In this document: positions 1 to 9,600 of the stretch, piece after piece
How the letters are laid out: each line of letters starts with the position of its first letter
How positions within the stretch are numbered: position 1 is the stretch's first letter
Assembly (NCBI RefSeq): GCF_001425685.1
Contig: NZ_LMCY01000026.1
Coordinates: 170,779-215,588, forward strand
From: Massilia sp. Root335
GTDB taxonomy: Bacteria > Pseudomonadota > Gammaproteobacteria > Burkholderiales > Burkholderiaceae_D
Length of the DNA stretch: 44,810 nt
Reading direction: 5' to 3'
Translations under genes and position numbers: made by a program
The notes under the pieces: generated by a model
What the model saw: only the letters and a program-made list of their open reading frames with translations
The model's database searches: none
What the model was told of the DNA's origin: nothing

Positions 1-1
1 T

Positions 2-1186
2 CCTGTCATTCTCGGGGCGCTTTATAACTACACGCATATGCCGCCGTGGAAGTTGCCGGGACAGCAGGCCTTGTCCGGGCTGCGGAGTCGGGAATTGCAG
101 GGAGGCGCCAGTGGCAGGCGTGGCAATCACCTGATCCTTGACGACACGGCCGGCAAAATTCAGGCGCAGTTGAAAAGCGATCATCAGTGTAGCCAGTTGT
201 CGCTGGGCCATATTACTCGCATCGAGGACACGTCCGGCCGGAAAGACCCTCGCGGTGAAGGGTGGGAGTTGGCCACAAATGCCTACGGCGTCGCACGTGC
301 TGGGCAAGGTATGCTCATCACCACGGGAACGCGGCCGAATGCCGCTTCCCACATCAAGGATATGGGCGAGACGATTCACCGGCTGTTGACAGCGACAGAG
401 CTGCAAGAGCAATTGGTCGGGATGGCGCAGCATTACGGCGCCCAGGAGAAACCGGAGCATCAACAAGCGGACGCGGTCAACGATCTCAAATCCCAGAACC
501 AGAGTATCCGGGGCGGCGGCAAGGCAGAGTTTCCGGAATTGTCCGATCCCCATCTTGTTCTTTCTAGCCCGGTAGGTATCGAACTCAGCTCTGCACAATC
601 CACCCACATCGCCAGCAGCCGCCATACCGCTATCACCAGCGGCAAAAGCTTGTCAATTGCCAGCGTTGAGGGACTGTTCGCCAGCGTCGGCAAGTCCTTC
701 AGGCTATTCGTGCACAAGGCCGGGATGAAACTGATCGCCGCTGGCGGCAAAGTAACCATACAGGCGCAAGAAAATGACGTGGAAGTCATCGCCAACAAGG
801 TACTTGCGCTCTTGAGCGAATCTGATTGGGTCAACATTCGCGGCAAGAAAGGAGTGAGGTTGCACGGTGCCAATCATATTCTCGAGATTAGCGATCAAAC
901 GCAGTTCTTCACTTCGTCGCCTGTTCTCTTTCACGGCAATCTAGAAACTTTTCCTCCCCAAAGCGTTTCACAATCCTTCAATGAGAAAACGACTGGTTAT
1001 CCCTTTGATCAGGAGGTTAATTTCTTGCAGATCGATCGTAAACCAGCGGAAAACATCTTTTATGAACTGATCAGGGACGACGGGACGGTAATCAGCGGAA
1101 AATCAGTCTCAAGCGGCAGCACGGGGGTACAAAAAGCGTCAGAAATGGATAGTTATACGATCCGATGGAAAGGTGAACTGCCATGA
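2..1186 (+). CDS. vgrG: VgrG type VI spike protein, C-terminal part (5' end outside window)
   Basis: Trimeric spike protein at the tip of the type VI secretion tube; carries effectors out of the cell. The frame is open from base 2, and the residues before the first ATG (base 38) read PVILGALYNYTHMPPWKLPG, the usual end of the VgrG OB-fold region, so the gene starts upstream of the window. A DUF2345-like beta-repeat stretch covers about 560-920 (LSSPVGIELSS onward, rich in alternating hydrophobic residues). The last 55 residues (from about 1015) resemble the transthyretin-like C-terminal extension (YELIRDDGTVISGKS) that in other VgrGs docks phospholipase effectors. The stop overlaps the start of the lipase gene (ATGA at 1183-1186), supporting VgrG as carrier of that effector. 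Family call is strong; the carrier role is inferred. Confidence 0.9.
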   Translation, partial: PVILGALYNYTHMPPWKLPGQQALSGLRSRELQGGASGRRGNHLILDDTAGKIQAQLKSDHQCSQLSLGHITRIEDTSGRKDPRGEGWELATNAYGVARAGQGMLITTGTRPNAASHIKDMGETIHRLLTATELQEQLVGMAQHYGAQEKPEHQQADAVNDLKSQNQSIRGGGKAEFPELSDPHLVLSSPVGIELSSAQSTHIASSRHTAITSGKSLSIASVEGLFASVGKSFRLFVHKAGMKLIAAGGKVTIQAQENDVEVIANKVLALLSESDWVNIRGKKGVRLHGANHILEISDQTQFFTSSPVLFHGNLETFPPQSVSQSFNEKTTGYPFDQEVNFLQIDRKPAENIFYELIRDDGTVISGKSVSSGSTGVQKASEMDSYTIRWKGELP

Positions 1187-3081
1187 GCGATAACCCGAGC
1201 CTCAATGAACGCGGCAACCATCAAGGGAAATTTACTCAAGGTGTCGGTGGCTGGGCTGAATATACAGTGTACATGACCGAGACGTCAGATACAGTGCGGC
1301 ATGACGTTACAGTACCTCCTGGCAAAGTCATTCCCATCATCTTCCTGCCGGGCGTGATGGGCAGCAACCTCCGCATGAGCAAAGCACGGCAGGACGAGTT
1401 AAAGCGTGAAGACAACCGTGCGTGGCGCCCTGATGATCTCATGAGTGCATCAGGTAAGGCCGCCGTGTTGTCTGGCACAGGAATTGGGTGGCTTAAAGAT
1501 GCGACGCCGGCGCAGCGCCAATTAATATTCGACCCAAATGAGACCGAAGTCGAGTATTACCACTATACTGATAACAAAGGGCGTTTTGACCCCGAAGGCA
1601 AGGAAACAATCGCTGCAGACGCACGTCATCAGAATGTGCCAGACAGCCTCGAACCAATTCCACCATTAATGGGAAGTCGTGTGATCCTGACAAGCGCCCC
1701 TCGCGCAAACCAGACGAAACGCGAAAGTCCAGCGCAAATAGCGCGTTGGCGCGGCTGGAGCGAAGTACTCTTCACAGGGGCATATGGCGAGATGCTCAAA
1801 ACGGCTGAAGCATTTTTAAACAACATGATGTACGATGGGAAAATCCATCCTTTCTGGCAAGTCAATCCAATTAATCCGATTACGGGCAAACCGCTGCTTG
1901 CCGTCGAACACCGAAAAATCACTCAATTACTCATGCAGGATCCGAAAGCGTTTGGGGCATCTTCTGGTAACGCAATTACCGAGGATGATATCAAGAAAAT
2001 CGCTAAATGTTGGTATCCAGTACACGCAATGGGCTATAACTTCGTTCAAAGCAATAGCAAATCTGCGGTAGTTATCGCAGAACGTATTCGCGGCTTGGTG
2101 CGGGGTTATCAGCAGCGCGGTTTCAAGTGTAATGAGGTCATCATTGTCACTCATAGCATGGGAGGGTTAGTCGGGCGAGCTCTTCTCCATCCGGACTACG
2201 GCAATATGCTCAATGACAAGAATGTCACGGTTCTTGGGATGTATCATAATGTCATGCCTACCATGGGCGCTGCCAGCGCTTACAAACGTATGCGCTTTGG
2301 TTTTCAGGAGAAAACGGGAGTATTGCACCCTCTTGCTGGGATTGAGGCCAGCATTCTTGCCATCGATGGCGAGCATGCTACTGCGATTCTTGCCAATGCC
2401 CCCGCTCCCCTAGAAATGATGCCTGGCAGAGCATATGGCCAAAATTGGTTAAAGATAGTGGACAATAGCGGCACGACGCTTTGCAGTTGGCCGAATGGCA
2501 ACACAAGTGCCTTAGAGAGTATTTACCTACAACCCAGCAAAGTCTGGTGGCGCCTAATCAATCCATCTTGGGTTAATCCCGGCAACGTAACCGAGAAAAA
2601 AGGTGGAGGACTTGCCAACACTTATTTTCGTATTAAAAACGCGTCCAAATTTCTACAATCAATTGAAACCACGTTCCATCCGACAAACTGTTATGCCAGT
2701 TTTTGCGCCTCCAGCGAGCACAAAAGCTATGGCGACCTCATTTTTAAGATTGAGAATATTACAAGTGGAGGCAATAGCACACGTACGAATCAGCTTCCTT
2801 CTCCCGAAAGCTGGAAATTATTGACCGACAATGCAAAGGATACTTTAACCGTCCAAGCCGATGATAGAATTTTAACATTAAAATTGCAAGCAGCCGCTGA
2901 TACAGGGGACGAAACAGTCCCTTCGCAACGTTCGGCGCGGCTTATCACTGGCACCCTTTTTGTTCATGGCAATAAAAAAGGTTCAGGTTACGAGCACCAA
3001 GAAAGTTATTCTGACCCCCTCGTTTTAGCATCCATGCTGTATTCAATAATTCAGATTTCAAAAACGGCAAAATGGGAGTGA
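1183..3081 (+). CDS. tle4: Type VI lipase effector, Tle4-like alpha/beta hydrolase
   Basis: Probable antibacterial phospholipase delivered by the adjacent VgrG. The N-terminal part has the oxyanion-side motif of PGAP1/LCAT-type lipases (IIFLPGVMGSNLR, from about residue 47). The nucleophile elbow is THSMGG with Ser325; Asp576 in GDETVP and His605 in YEHQES are candidates for the rest of the triad. No signal peptide is seen, as expected for a type VI cargo. The start overlaps the vgrG stop by 4 bp, and the next gene is a lipoprotein of the Tli4 immunity type, which is the main reason to choose Tle4 rather than another Tle class. Base composition is clearly AT-richer than the efflux and housekeeping genes nearby, suggesting transfer. 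Enzyme activity and target lipid are not visible from sequence. Confidence 0.82.
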   Translation: MSDNPSLNERGNHQGKFTQGVGGWAEYTVYMTETSDTVRHDVTVPPGKVIPIIFLPGVMGSNLRMSKARQDELKREDNRAWRPDDLMSASGKAAVLSGTGIGWLKDATPAQRQLIFDPNETEVEYYHYTDNKGRFDPEGKETIAADARHQNVPDSLEPIPPLMGSRVILTSAPRANQTKRESPAQIARWRGWSEVLFTGAYGEMLKTAEAFLNNMMYDGKIHPFWQVNPINPITGKPLLAVEHRKITQLLMQDPKAFGASSGNAITEDDIKKIAKCWYPVHAMGYNFVQSNSKSAVVIAERIRGLVRGYQQRGFKCNEVIIVTHSMGGLVGRALLHPDYGNMLNDKNVTVLGMYHNVMPTMGAASAYKRMRFGFQEKTGVLHPLAGIEASILAIDGEHATAILANAPAPLEMMPGRAYGQNWLKIVDNSGTTLCSWPNGNTSALESIYLQPSKVWWRLINPSWVNPGNVTEKKGGGLANTYFRIKNASKFLQSIETTFHPTNCYASFCASSEHKSYGDLIFKIENITSGGNSTRTNQLPSPESWKLLTDNAKDTLTVQADDRILTLKLQAAADTGDETVPSQRSARLITGTLFVHGNKKGSGYEHQESYSDPLVLASMLYSIIQISKTAKWE

Positions 3082-3084
3082 AGA

Positions 3085-4221
3085 GTGTACACTTCAACCC
3101 GACTGATTAGGCGTCTTTCTGCTGCTCTCATACTCCTGTCGCTACAAGCTTGCTCGCGAAGCCATTCATATAAGGACAACATCGTGACCGATTCCACCAT
3201 GTTGAGTTCACGCCTTCAAGCACTTTTCACAAAAACCAAATTAGTTTGCTTTGGTCGCTACGCGCTGGAAGTTCCGCAAGAAGCCGAATTAACGATAGGA
3301 CGCATTTCAATTCCAGATGACGTGGAGGTAATGAATGGAGGTGTGCAGGAAATCAAAAGCCGTGTAGCCATGGATATCGCAAAGCTGAAACAAAACGACA
3401 GGACTGCGGAAATCACTTATGATCGCGAAGGGCCAATCGAAGGAAGTTGGCAATTACGATATTACGAAAGCGAAGCCGCAAAAGAATTTGGCCTACACTT
3501 TTTTACAACGTATGTAAACAAGGGAGAATTCACATTCATTTTAGGGGATTCGCTTAATGGCGGAACCGAGGAAGCCGCTGCAGCAAGGCAGGCGGCACTT
3601 GCAAAAAGCATCCGCCTCCGCTCTGCTGATCAGATACCAAACGATCCCGGCTTTTGCATTCAACATGGCTTCATTACTGACAACTTGTACGGTCGGCAGG
3701 AAGTAGTCAACGCAGGAATATATCTACCTAGCCTACCAGACATAACGTTCTCAGTGAGCTCGAACAAAGATGCCTATGGAGATTATTCGTCAGCAGAATT
3801 CGAAAAAAATCAAAGGGCCAAGCTATCCTTACTAGCACGTATTCGCAAGGCACAAGAGGATCAAGGAATTCACTACCCCAGTCGCACAGTTTTTCGTGAA
3901 GGAAAACGCGATGTAAATCATTGGCATGGTGAAGAGTCGCTAATCAAACGCAAGGACGGCACGCATGATTTCGAATGGGCCTTAGTTGGCACGCCGAAAG
4001 ACGTGGCAAACCCATCCGAATTCAATGTGCAGATGTACACCAAGGTGGAACACAATACCGTCGGTGCCGCTAAGATTGCTTCGGTCAGCGATGATGAAGC
4101 CGTTGCACTATGGGATAAGCTCCTCTCCGGTCTCAAGTTTCGGGTTAAGGTGCCTGGAGCACCGGAAGGTTCGTACTTTATGCCTTCAGGTAAAGCCGGC
4201 ACCACCATCGCAGGCCAGTGA
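3085..4221 (+). CDS. tli4: Tli4-like type VI immunity lipoprotein
   Basis: Probable periplasmic immunity protein that neutralises the preceding lipase. It starts with GTG 3 bp after the effector stop. Residues 1-22 form a lipoprotein signal peptide ending in LQAC, giving lipidated Cys23. The residue after Cys is Ser, which fits outer-membrane sorting. The mature part begins with a stretch (VCFGRYALEVPQEAEL, about residue 54) typical, as I recall, of Tle-cognate immunity protein 4; the C-terminal half would be the second lobe that clamps the lipase. A lipase gene followed by a lipoprotein gene is the standard effector/immunity arrangement. AT-rich like its partner. An unrelated lipoprotein is possible but the context argues against it. 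Confidence 0.78.
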   Translation: MYTSTRLIRRLSAALILLSLQACSRSHSYKDNIVTDSTMLSSRLQALFTKTKLVCFGRYALEVPQEAELTIGRISIPDDVEVMNGGVQEIKSRVAMDIAKLKQNDRTAEITYDREGPIEGSWQLRYYESEAAKEFGLHFFTTYVNKGEFTFILGDSLNGGTEEAAAARQAALAKSIRLRSADQIPNDPGFCIQHGFITDNLYGRQEVVNAGIYLPSLPDITFSVSSNKDAYGDYSSAEFEKNQRAKLSLLARIRKAQEDQGIHYPSRTVFREGKRDVNHWHGEESLIKRKDGTHDFEWALVGTPKDVANPSEFNVQMYTKVEHNTVGAAKIASVSDDEAVALWDKLLSGLKFRVKVPGAPEGSYFMPSGKAGTTIAGQ

Positions 4222-4263
4222 CGTTTGAATCGCGATCTTTACTCAAAAACGAACGGGGCAATA

Positions 4264-4518
4264 ATGAAACATCGAGGACGCGGGGTAATTCGCCTCAACG
4301 ATAAAACCGATCACGGCGGCCAGGTCATCAGTGCATCCTCTGGCACAACCGTGATGGGGAAGGTGGCGACACTTCAAGATGACATGACGCACTGTCCCCA
4401 GTGCAAGGGTAACTTTGCGATCAAACCTGACGGAGCAGGCGCACGACACGAAGGTAAGCCGTATGCGTACGACGGGGACGTGACGGAATGCGGCGCGCGG
4501 TTGATAACATCCTTGTAA
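4264..4518 (+). CDS. PAAR-domain type VI tip protein
   Basis: 84-residue PAAR protein that would cap the VgrG spike. The sequence runs RGVIRLNDKTDHGGQVISAS, then TVMGK, a CPQC pair, and ends in DGDVTECGARLITS, the common layout of small stand-alone PAAR proteins. The ATG at 4264 is preferred over an in-frame TTG at 4225 because family members begin just before the RGVIRL stretch and a GGGG Shine-Dalgarno sits about 7 bases upstream. There is no C-terminal toxin extension, so it is a tip rather than an effector fusion. It closes the vgrG-tle4-tli4-PAAR module. Confidence 0.88.
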   Translation: MKHRGRGVIRLNDKTDHGGQVISASSGTTVMGKVATLQDDMTHCPQCKGNFAIKPDGAGARHEGKPYAYDGDVTECGARLITSL

Positions 4519-4546
4519 GTTAGGCCGCTGACGACATAAAAGAAGC

Positions 4547-5170
4547 CTAAGCGTCCCCCCTCCGCAACCCATCCAGATACGGATCGATCACGCACCGCCC
4601 CAGCGCCAGCAAATCGAAATCCTGCGGATCGAACATCCAGTTGCGGATCAACCCGTCGATCATGATCCACAACGCCAGCGCCACGCGGCTCGCATCGACG
4701 TGGCGGGCCAGCAGGCCCTTGTCGGCGGCCAGGCGGATGCGCCGTTCGGCGCGCGTCATCCAGTTGGCCATATTGTCCTTGCGGCGCTGGCGCACCGCGT
4801 TCATCTCGCCGACGAATTCCACCTTCAGCGTCGCGATCTCGAACACGCGGCGCGCGCTCGGGTCATTGACGGTCCGGTCCAGCACGGCCAGCATGTGATT
4901 GCGCAGGTCGACGAGCGGGTCGTCCGACTCGGCCTGGTCCAGCACCTGCATCTCCGCTTCCAGCGGCAGGATCGCGCGTTCCATCATCGCGTTGAACAGC
5001 GCACCCTTGTCGTCAAAATGCCAATAAATTGCTCCGCGCGTCACACCGGCCGCGGTTGCGATATGCTGCAACGTCGTGCGCGAAACACCTTGTTCCACGA
5101 ACAATTTTTCAGCAGCATCCAAAATGCCGTCACGGGTCGCAGCCGCCTCTTCCTTGGTCCTGCGGGCCAT
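4547..5170 (-). CDS. TetR/AcrR-family repressor of the adjacent RND efflux operon
   Basis: 207-residue DNA-binding repressor. The N-terminal helix-turn-helix is clear (ILDAAEKLFVEQGVSRTTL, then GVTRGAIYWHFDDKGALF, about residues 15-60), followed by an AcrR/TtgR-type ligand-binding C-terminal domain (RRVFEIATLKVEF). It is transcribed away from the acrA-like gene across a 223-bp gap that contains a dyad-symmetric site, the classic arrangement of AcrR, TtgR and MtrR-type local repressors that release DNA when they bind the drug. The revcomp sequence before the start has GGAGAG as ribosome binding site. The inducer is unknown. Confidence 0.9.
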   Translation of the reverse strand: MARRTKEEAAATRDGILDAAEKLFVEQGVSRTTLQHIATAAGVTRGAIYWHFDDKGALFNAMMERAILPLEAEMQVLDQAESDDPLVDLRNHMLAVLDRTVNDPSARRVFEIATLKVEFVGEMNAVRQRRKDNMANWMTRAERRIRLAADKGLLARHVDASRVALALWIMIDGLIRNWMFDPQDFDLLALGRCVIDPYLDGLRRGDA

Positions 5171-5210
5171 CCGTTGTACTCTCCGTTTTTATAGGTAAGA
5201 AACATTAAAC

Positions 5211-5228
5211 ATACACTCGTGATAGTAT
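5211..5228. promoter_or_regulatory. Candidate TetR-family operator
   Basis: An 18-bp imperfect palindrome with pattern ATAC-N2-TC-N2-GA-N2-GTAT lies 41 bp upstream of the tetR start, in the AT-rich part of the tetR/acrA gap. Its length and position fit the site bound by AcrR/TtgR-type repressors, where it would control both divergent promoters. Seen directly as a dyad; binding is inferred. Confidence 0.5.
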
Positions 5229-5393
5229 ATCGGGGTTTTCCCAAAAGCCAGCGATAAACCCGAAGCCGTGCAAGAGGAAGCGCCGAACGACCTGCCGCGT
5301 GTTGCGTTTTTTGAACTGCGACGGTCGATCGCGCCCCTGTAAACAGCACCGCGGATCGGTTTTGTCCTTTTTTCCACAAGAAGGAAGCATTGA

Positions 5394-6659
5394 ATGCGCT
5401 CTGCCCACTCGTCCCTCACCCTGTCCAGGATCGCCGCATGCACCCTGGTCGCCGTGGCCATGCTGTCGGCCTGCGGCTCCAAGGATAAGCCCGAAGCCGG
5501 TCCCGGCGCCGCCGGCGCCAAGATGCCGCCCCCGCAGGTCGGCGTCATCACCACCAAGTTCCAGCAGGTCGCGCTCGAGACCGAGCTGCCGGCCCGCGTC
5601 GAGGCGATCCGCACGGCCGAGGTGCGCGCCCGCGTCAACGGCGTCGTCCTCAAGCGCCTGTTCACCGAGGGCAGCATGGTCAAGCAGGGCCAGTCGCTGT
5701 TCCAGATCGATCCCGAGCCTTACCAGGCCCAGCTGAGCGCCGCCCAGGCCTCGCTCGGCCGCGCCCAGGCGAACCTGACGTCGACCGCCGCCACCGTCGA
5801 GCGCTACAAGCCGCTCGTCGAAGCCCAGGCCGTCAGCAAGCAGGAATTCACAAACGCCGTCGCTGCCCAGAAGCAGGCCGAGGCGGACGTCAATTCGGCC
5901 AAGGCCCAGGTCCGCATCGCCAGGATCAATTACGACTACGCGAACGTCTACGCCCCGATCTCGGGCCGCATCGGCCGCGCGCTCGTGACGGAAGGCGCCC
6001 TCGTCTCCGCCGCCGAGGCGACGCAGATGGCGCTGATCCAGCAGACCGACAACGTGTACCTGAACATCACCCAGTCCGCTGCCGAACTGCAGCGCCTGCG
6101 CAAGGATGCCGGTGCCAAGGGCATCGGCTCGGCCGTCCCCGTGACCGTCGTGTTGGATGACGGCACCGTGATGGCGCAAAAGGGCAAGCTGCTGTTTTCC
6201 GACATCACCGTCGACCCGACGAGCGGCCAGGTCACGCTGCGCGCCCAGGTCGCGAACCCGGACAATGCCCTGCTGCCGGGCCAGTACGTGCGCGTGCGCC
6301 TCGCCCAGGCCGAGCTGCCGTCCGGCATCCTCGTGCCGCAGCAGGCCGTCACCCGCGGCGGTCCGAACGGCGATACCGTCCTGGTGGTCGGCGCGGACAA
6401 CAAGCCGACGCCGCGCACCGTCAAGATCGGTTCGCAGAACGGCGACGACTGGGTCGTCACGGATGGCCTCAAGGAAGGCGAAAAGGTGATGGTGGACGGC
6501 TTCCAGAAGCTGCAGATGCTGCCGCCGGGCACGCCGGTGCAGCCGGTCGCGTGGACGCCGGTCGGCGCGCCGGCAGCGCCGGCAGCACCGGCCGCGGGCG
6601 GTGCGCAGGCCGCGGGCGGTGCGCAGGCCGCGGCCGGCCCGGCCGCCACCCGCCAGTGA
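5394..6659 (+). CDS. acrA: RND efflux periplasmic adaptor lipoprotein (AcrA/MexA type)
   Basis: Membrane-fusion subunit that links the inner-membrane pump to the outer-membrane channel. A lipoprotein signal peptide ends in LSAC (Cys27). Then come the beta-barrel/lipoyl half (VEAIRTAEVRARVNGVV), the alpha-helical hairpin (about residues 105-170), the second lipoyl half (YANVYAPISGRIGR) and the beta-barrel and membrane-proximal domains. Length 421 is normal. The C-terminal 35 residues are low-complexity Ala/Gly/Pro with a duplicated GGAQAA unit and are probably disordered. AAGGAAG just upstream serves as ribosome binding site. First gene of an acrA-acrB-oprM operon, likely repressed by the divergent TetR protein. 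Substrates cannot be read from sequence. Confidence 0.93.
   Translation: MRSAHSSLTLSRIAACTLVAVAMLSACGSKDKPEAGPGAAGAKMPPPQVGVITTKFQQVALETELPARVEAIRTAEVRARVNGVVLKRLFTEGSMVKQGQSLFQIDPEPYQAQLSAAQASLGRAQANLTSTAATVERYKPLVEAQAVSKQEFTNAVAAQKQAEADVNSAKAQVRIARINYDYANVYAPISGRIGRALVTEGALVSAAEATQMALIQQTDNVYLNITQSAAELQRLRKDAGAKGIGSAVPVTVVLDDGTVMAQKGKLLFSDITVDPTSGQVTLRAQVANPDNALLPGQYVRVRLAQAELPSGILVPQQAVTRGGPNGDTVLVVGADNKPTPRTVKIGSQNGDDWVVTDGLKEGEKVMVDGFQKLQMLPPGTPVQPVAWTPVGAPAAPAAPAAGGAQAAGGAQAAAGPAATRQ
6594..6629 (+). repeat. Perfect 2 x 18-bp tandem repeat in the acrA 3' end
   Basis: Two identical 18-bp copies (GCGGGCGGTGCGCAGGCC) abut each other and encode two copies of AGGAQA in the low-complexity tail of the adaptor. 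A third, degenerate unit follows. Such an array could vary in copy number by slippage without shifting the frame. Confidence 0.85.
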
Positions 6660-6689
6660 GCAAGGCAAGGCTAGATAACAGGAACCACA

Positions 6690-9600
6690 ATGGCACGTTT
6701 TTTTATTGACCGCCCCATTTTCGCCTGGGTGATCGCGCTGTTCATCATGGTGCTTGGCGGCGTCGCCATCAAGCAGCTGCCGATCGCGCAGTATCCGACC
6801 GTGGCGCCGCCGTCGATCGTCGTCAGCGTCGCCTATCCCGGCGCTTCGGCCCAGACGCTGGAAGACTCCGTCATCTCCGTCATCGAACGCGAGATGAACG
6901 GTGCCGAAGGCATGATCTACATGGAGTCGACCAGCCAGGCCAACGGCACCGGCTCCATCACGATCAGCTTCGAGACCGGCACCAATCCCAACCTGGCCCA
7001 GGTCGACGTCCAGAACCGCCTGGCGCGCGCGACCCCGCGCCTGCCGGCCGCGGTGACCCAGCAGGGTGTGCGCGTCGACAAGGCGCGCTCGAACTTCCTG
7101 CTGTTCACGATCCTGTCGTCGGACGACCCGACCTGGGACACCGTCGCGCTGGGCGACTACGCGTCGCGCAACGTGCTGCCCGAGATCCAGCGGATCAAGG
7201 GCGTCGGCCAGGCCCAGCTGTTCGGCACCGAGAAGGCGATGCGGATCTGGATCGATCCGGCCAAGCTGGTCGGCTTCAACCTGTCGCCGGACGACGTCAA
7301 CACGGCGATCCGCCAGCAGAACGCCCAGGTGGCGTCCGGCACGATCGGCGACCTGCCGGTGGCCAAGGGCCAGCAGATCACGGCGACCGTCGTCGTCACG
7401 GGCCAGCTGGCCACCGTCGAGCAGTTCGGCAACATCGTGCTGCGCGCGAATCCGGACGGCTCCACCGTGCGCCTCAAGGACGTCGCCCGCATCGAGATCG
7501 GCGGCCAGGCCTATTCCACGTCGACGCGCCTGAACGGCAAGCCGTCGACCGGTATCGGCGTGCAGCTGTCGCCGACCGGTAATGCGCTGGAAACCGCGAA
7601 GCTGATCAAGCAACGCATGGAGCAGTTGCAGAAGTACTTCCCGAAAGGCATGAAGTACTCGATTCCTTACGACAGCACCAAGTTCATCCAGATCTCGATC
7701 CAGCAGGTGGTGGAAACGCTGATCGAGGCCGTGATCCTCGTGTTCATCGTGATGTTCGTGTTCCTGCAGAACATCCGCTACACGATCATCCCGACCATCG
7801 TCGTGCCGGTCGCCCTGCTGGGCTCCTTCGCGACGCTGCTCGCGATGGGCTTCTCGATCAACGTGCTGACCATGTTCGGCATGGTGCTCGTGATCGGTAT
7901 CGTCGTCGACGATGCGATCGTGGTGGTGGAAAACGTCGAGCGCATCATGTCCGAGGAAGGCCTGCCGCCGCTCCAGGCGACGCGCAAGGCGATGGGCCAG
8001 ATCTCGGGCGCCATCATCGGCGTGACCGTCGTGCTGATGTCCGTGTTCGTGCCGCTGGCGTTCTTCCAGGGCGCCGTCGGCAACATCTACCGCCAGTTCT
8101 CGATCGTGATGGTGTCGTCGATCGGCTTCTCGGCATTCATGGCGCTGTCGCTCACGCCGGCGCTGTGCGCGCACCTGCTGAAGCCCGTCGAAGCGGGCCA
8201 CCACATGGAGAAGAAAGGCTTCTTCGGCTGGTTCAACCGCACGTTCACGACGGGCGCCAAGCGCTATGAAGGCTTCGTCGGCAAGATCCTCAAGCGCACC
8301 GGCCGCGCGCTGGTCGTGTTCGTCCTGCTGGTCGCCATCGTCGGCCTGATGTTCGCGCGCCTGCCGAACTCGTTCCTGCCGAACGAGGACCAGGGCTACA
8401 TCATCGCCAACATCCAGCTGCCGCCGGGCGCCACCGCCGAGCGCACCAACGTCGTCCTGCACGCGATGGAAGACTATGTGCTCAAGCAGCCGGAAGTGGC
8501 CGACATGGTCGCCGTGACGGGCTTCTCGTTCACCGGCCAGGGCCAGAACATGGGCCTCGCGTTCATCCCGCTGAAACCGTGGGACGAGCGCAAGGGCAAG
8601 GGCCAGGATGCGCAAGGCCTCGCCGGCCGCATCACGGGTCACATGATGGCCCTGCGCGACTCGTTCATCTTCGTGGTGAGTCCGCCGCCGATCCCGGAAC
8701 TGGGCCGCGGCACGGGCTTCTCGTTCCGCCTGCAGGACCGCGGCGGCCTCGGCCATGCCGCCCTGCTCCAGGCGCGTAACCAGCTGCTGGGCATGGCGAT
8801 GCAGAGCAAGGTGCTGACGGGCATCCGTCCGGAAGGCCTGGAAGACGCGCCGCAACTGAAGCTGAACATCGACCGCGACAAGGCGCAGGCCCTCGGCGTG
8901 ACGTTCGGCGCCATCAACACGGCGCTGTCGACGTCGCTCGGTTCCGCCTACGTGAACGACTTCCCGAACGCCGGCCGCCTGCAGCGCGTGATCGTGCAGG
9001 CCGACGCGCCGCAGCGCATGCAGCCGGAAGACCTGCTGCACATCAACGCCCTGAACACGAAGGGCCAGCCGGTGCCGCTGTCCGCGTTCGCGACGACCCA
9101 GTGGATCACGGGTCCGATGCAGACGACGCGCTACAACGGCTATTCGGCGATGAGCATCACGGGCGACGCCGCCCCGGGCTATTCGACCGGCCAGGCGCTG
9201 GACGAGATGCAGGCGCTGGCCGCCAAGCTGCCGGCCGGCTTCGCGTACGAATGGACCGGCCAGTCGCGCGAAGAGATCCTCGCCGGCTCCACCGTGTTCG
9301 TGCTGATCGGCTTCGCGCTGCTGGCCGTATTCCTGGCCCTCGCCGCACTGTATGAAAGCTGGTCGATCCCGGTCGCCGTGCTGCTCGTCGTGCCGCTGGG
9401 CGTGCTCGGCTCGCTGATGGCGGCATCGCTGCGCGGACTGAACAACGACGTGTACTTCAAGGTCGGCCTGATCACCATCATCGGCCTGGCCGCGAAGAAC
9501 GCGATCCTGATCGTGGAATTCGCGAAGGACCTGCAGGCGCAGGGCAAGTCGCCGTTCGAAGCGGCGCTGCAGGCGGCGCACCTGCGCTTCCGTCCGATCA

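Noticed and set aside
4225..4263. TTG start at 4225 for the PAAR protein
   Set aside because: The ATG at 4264 has a ribosome binding site and gives the normal PAAR N-terminus.
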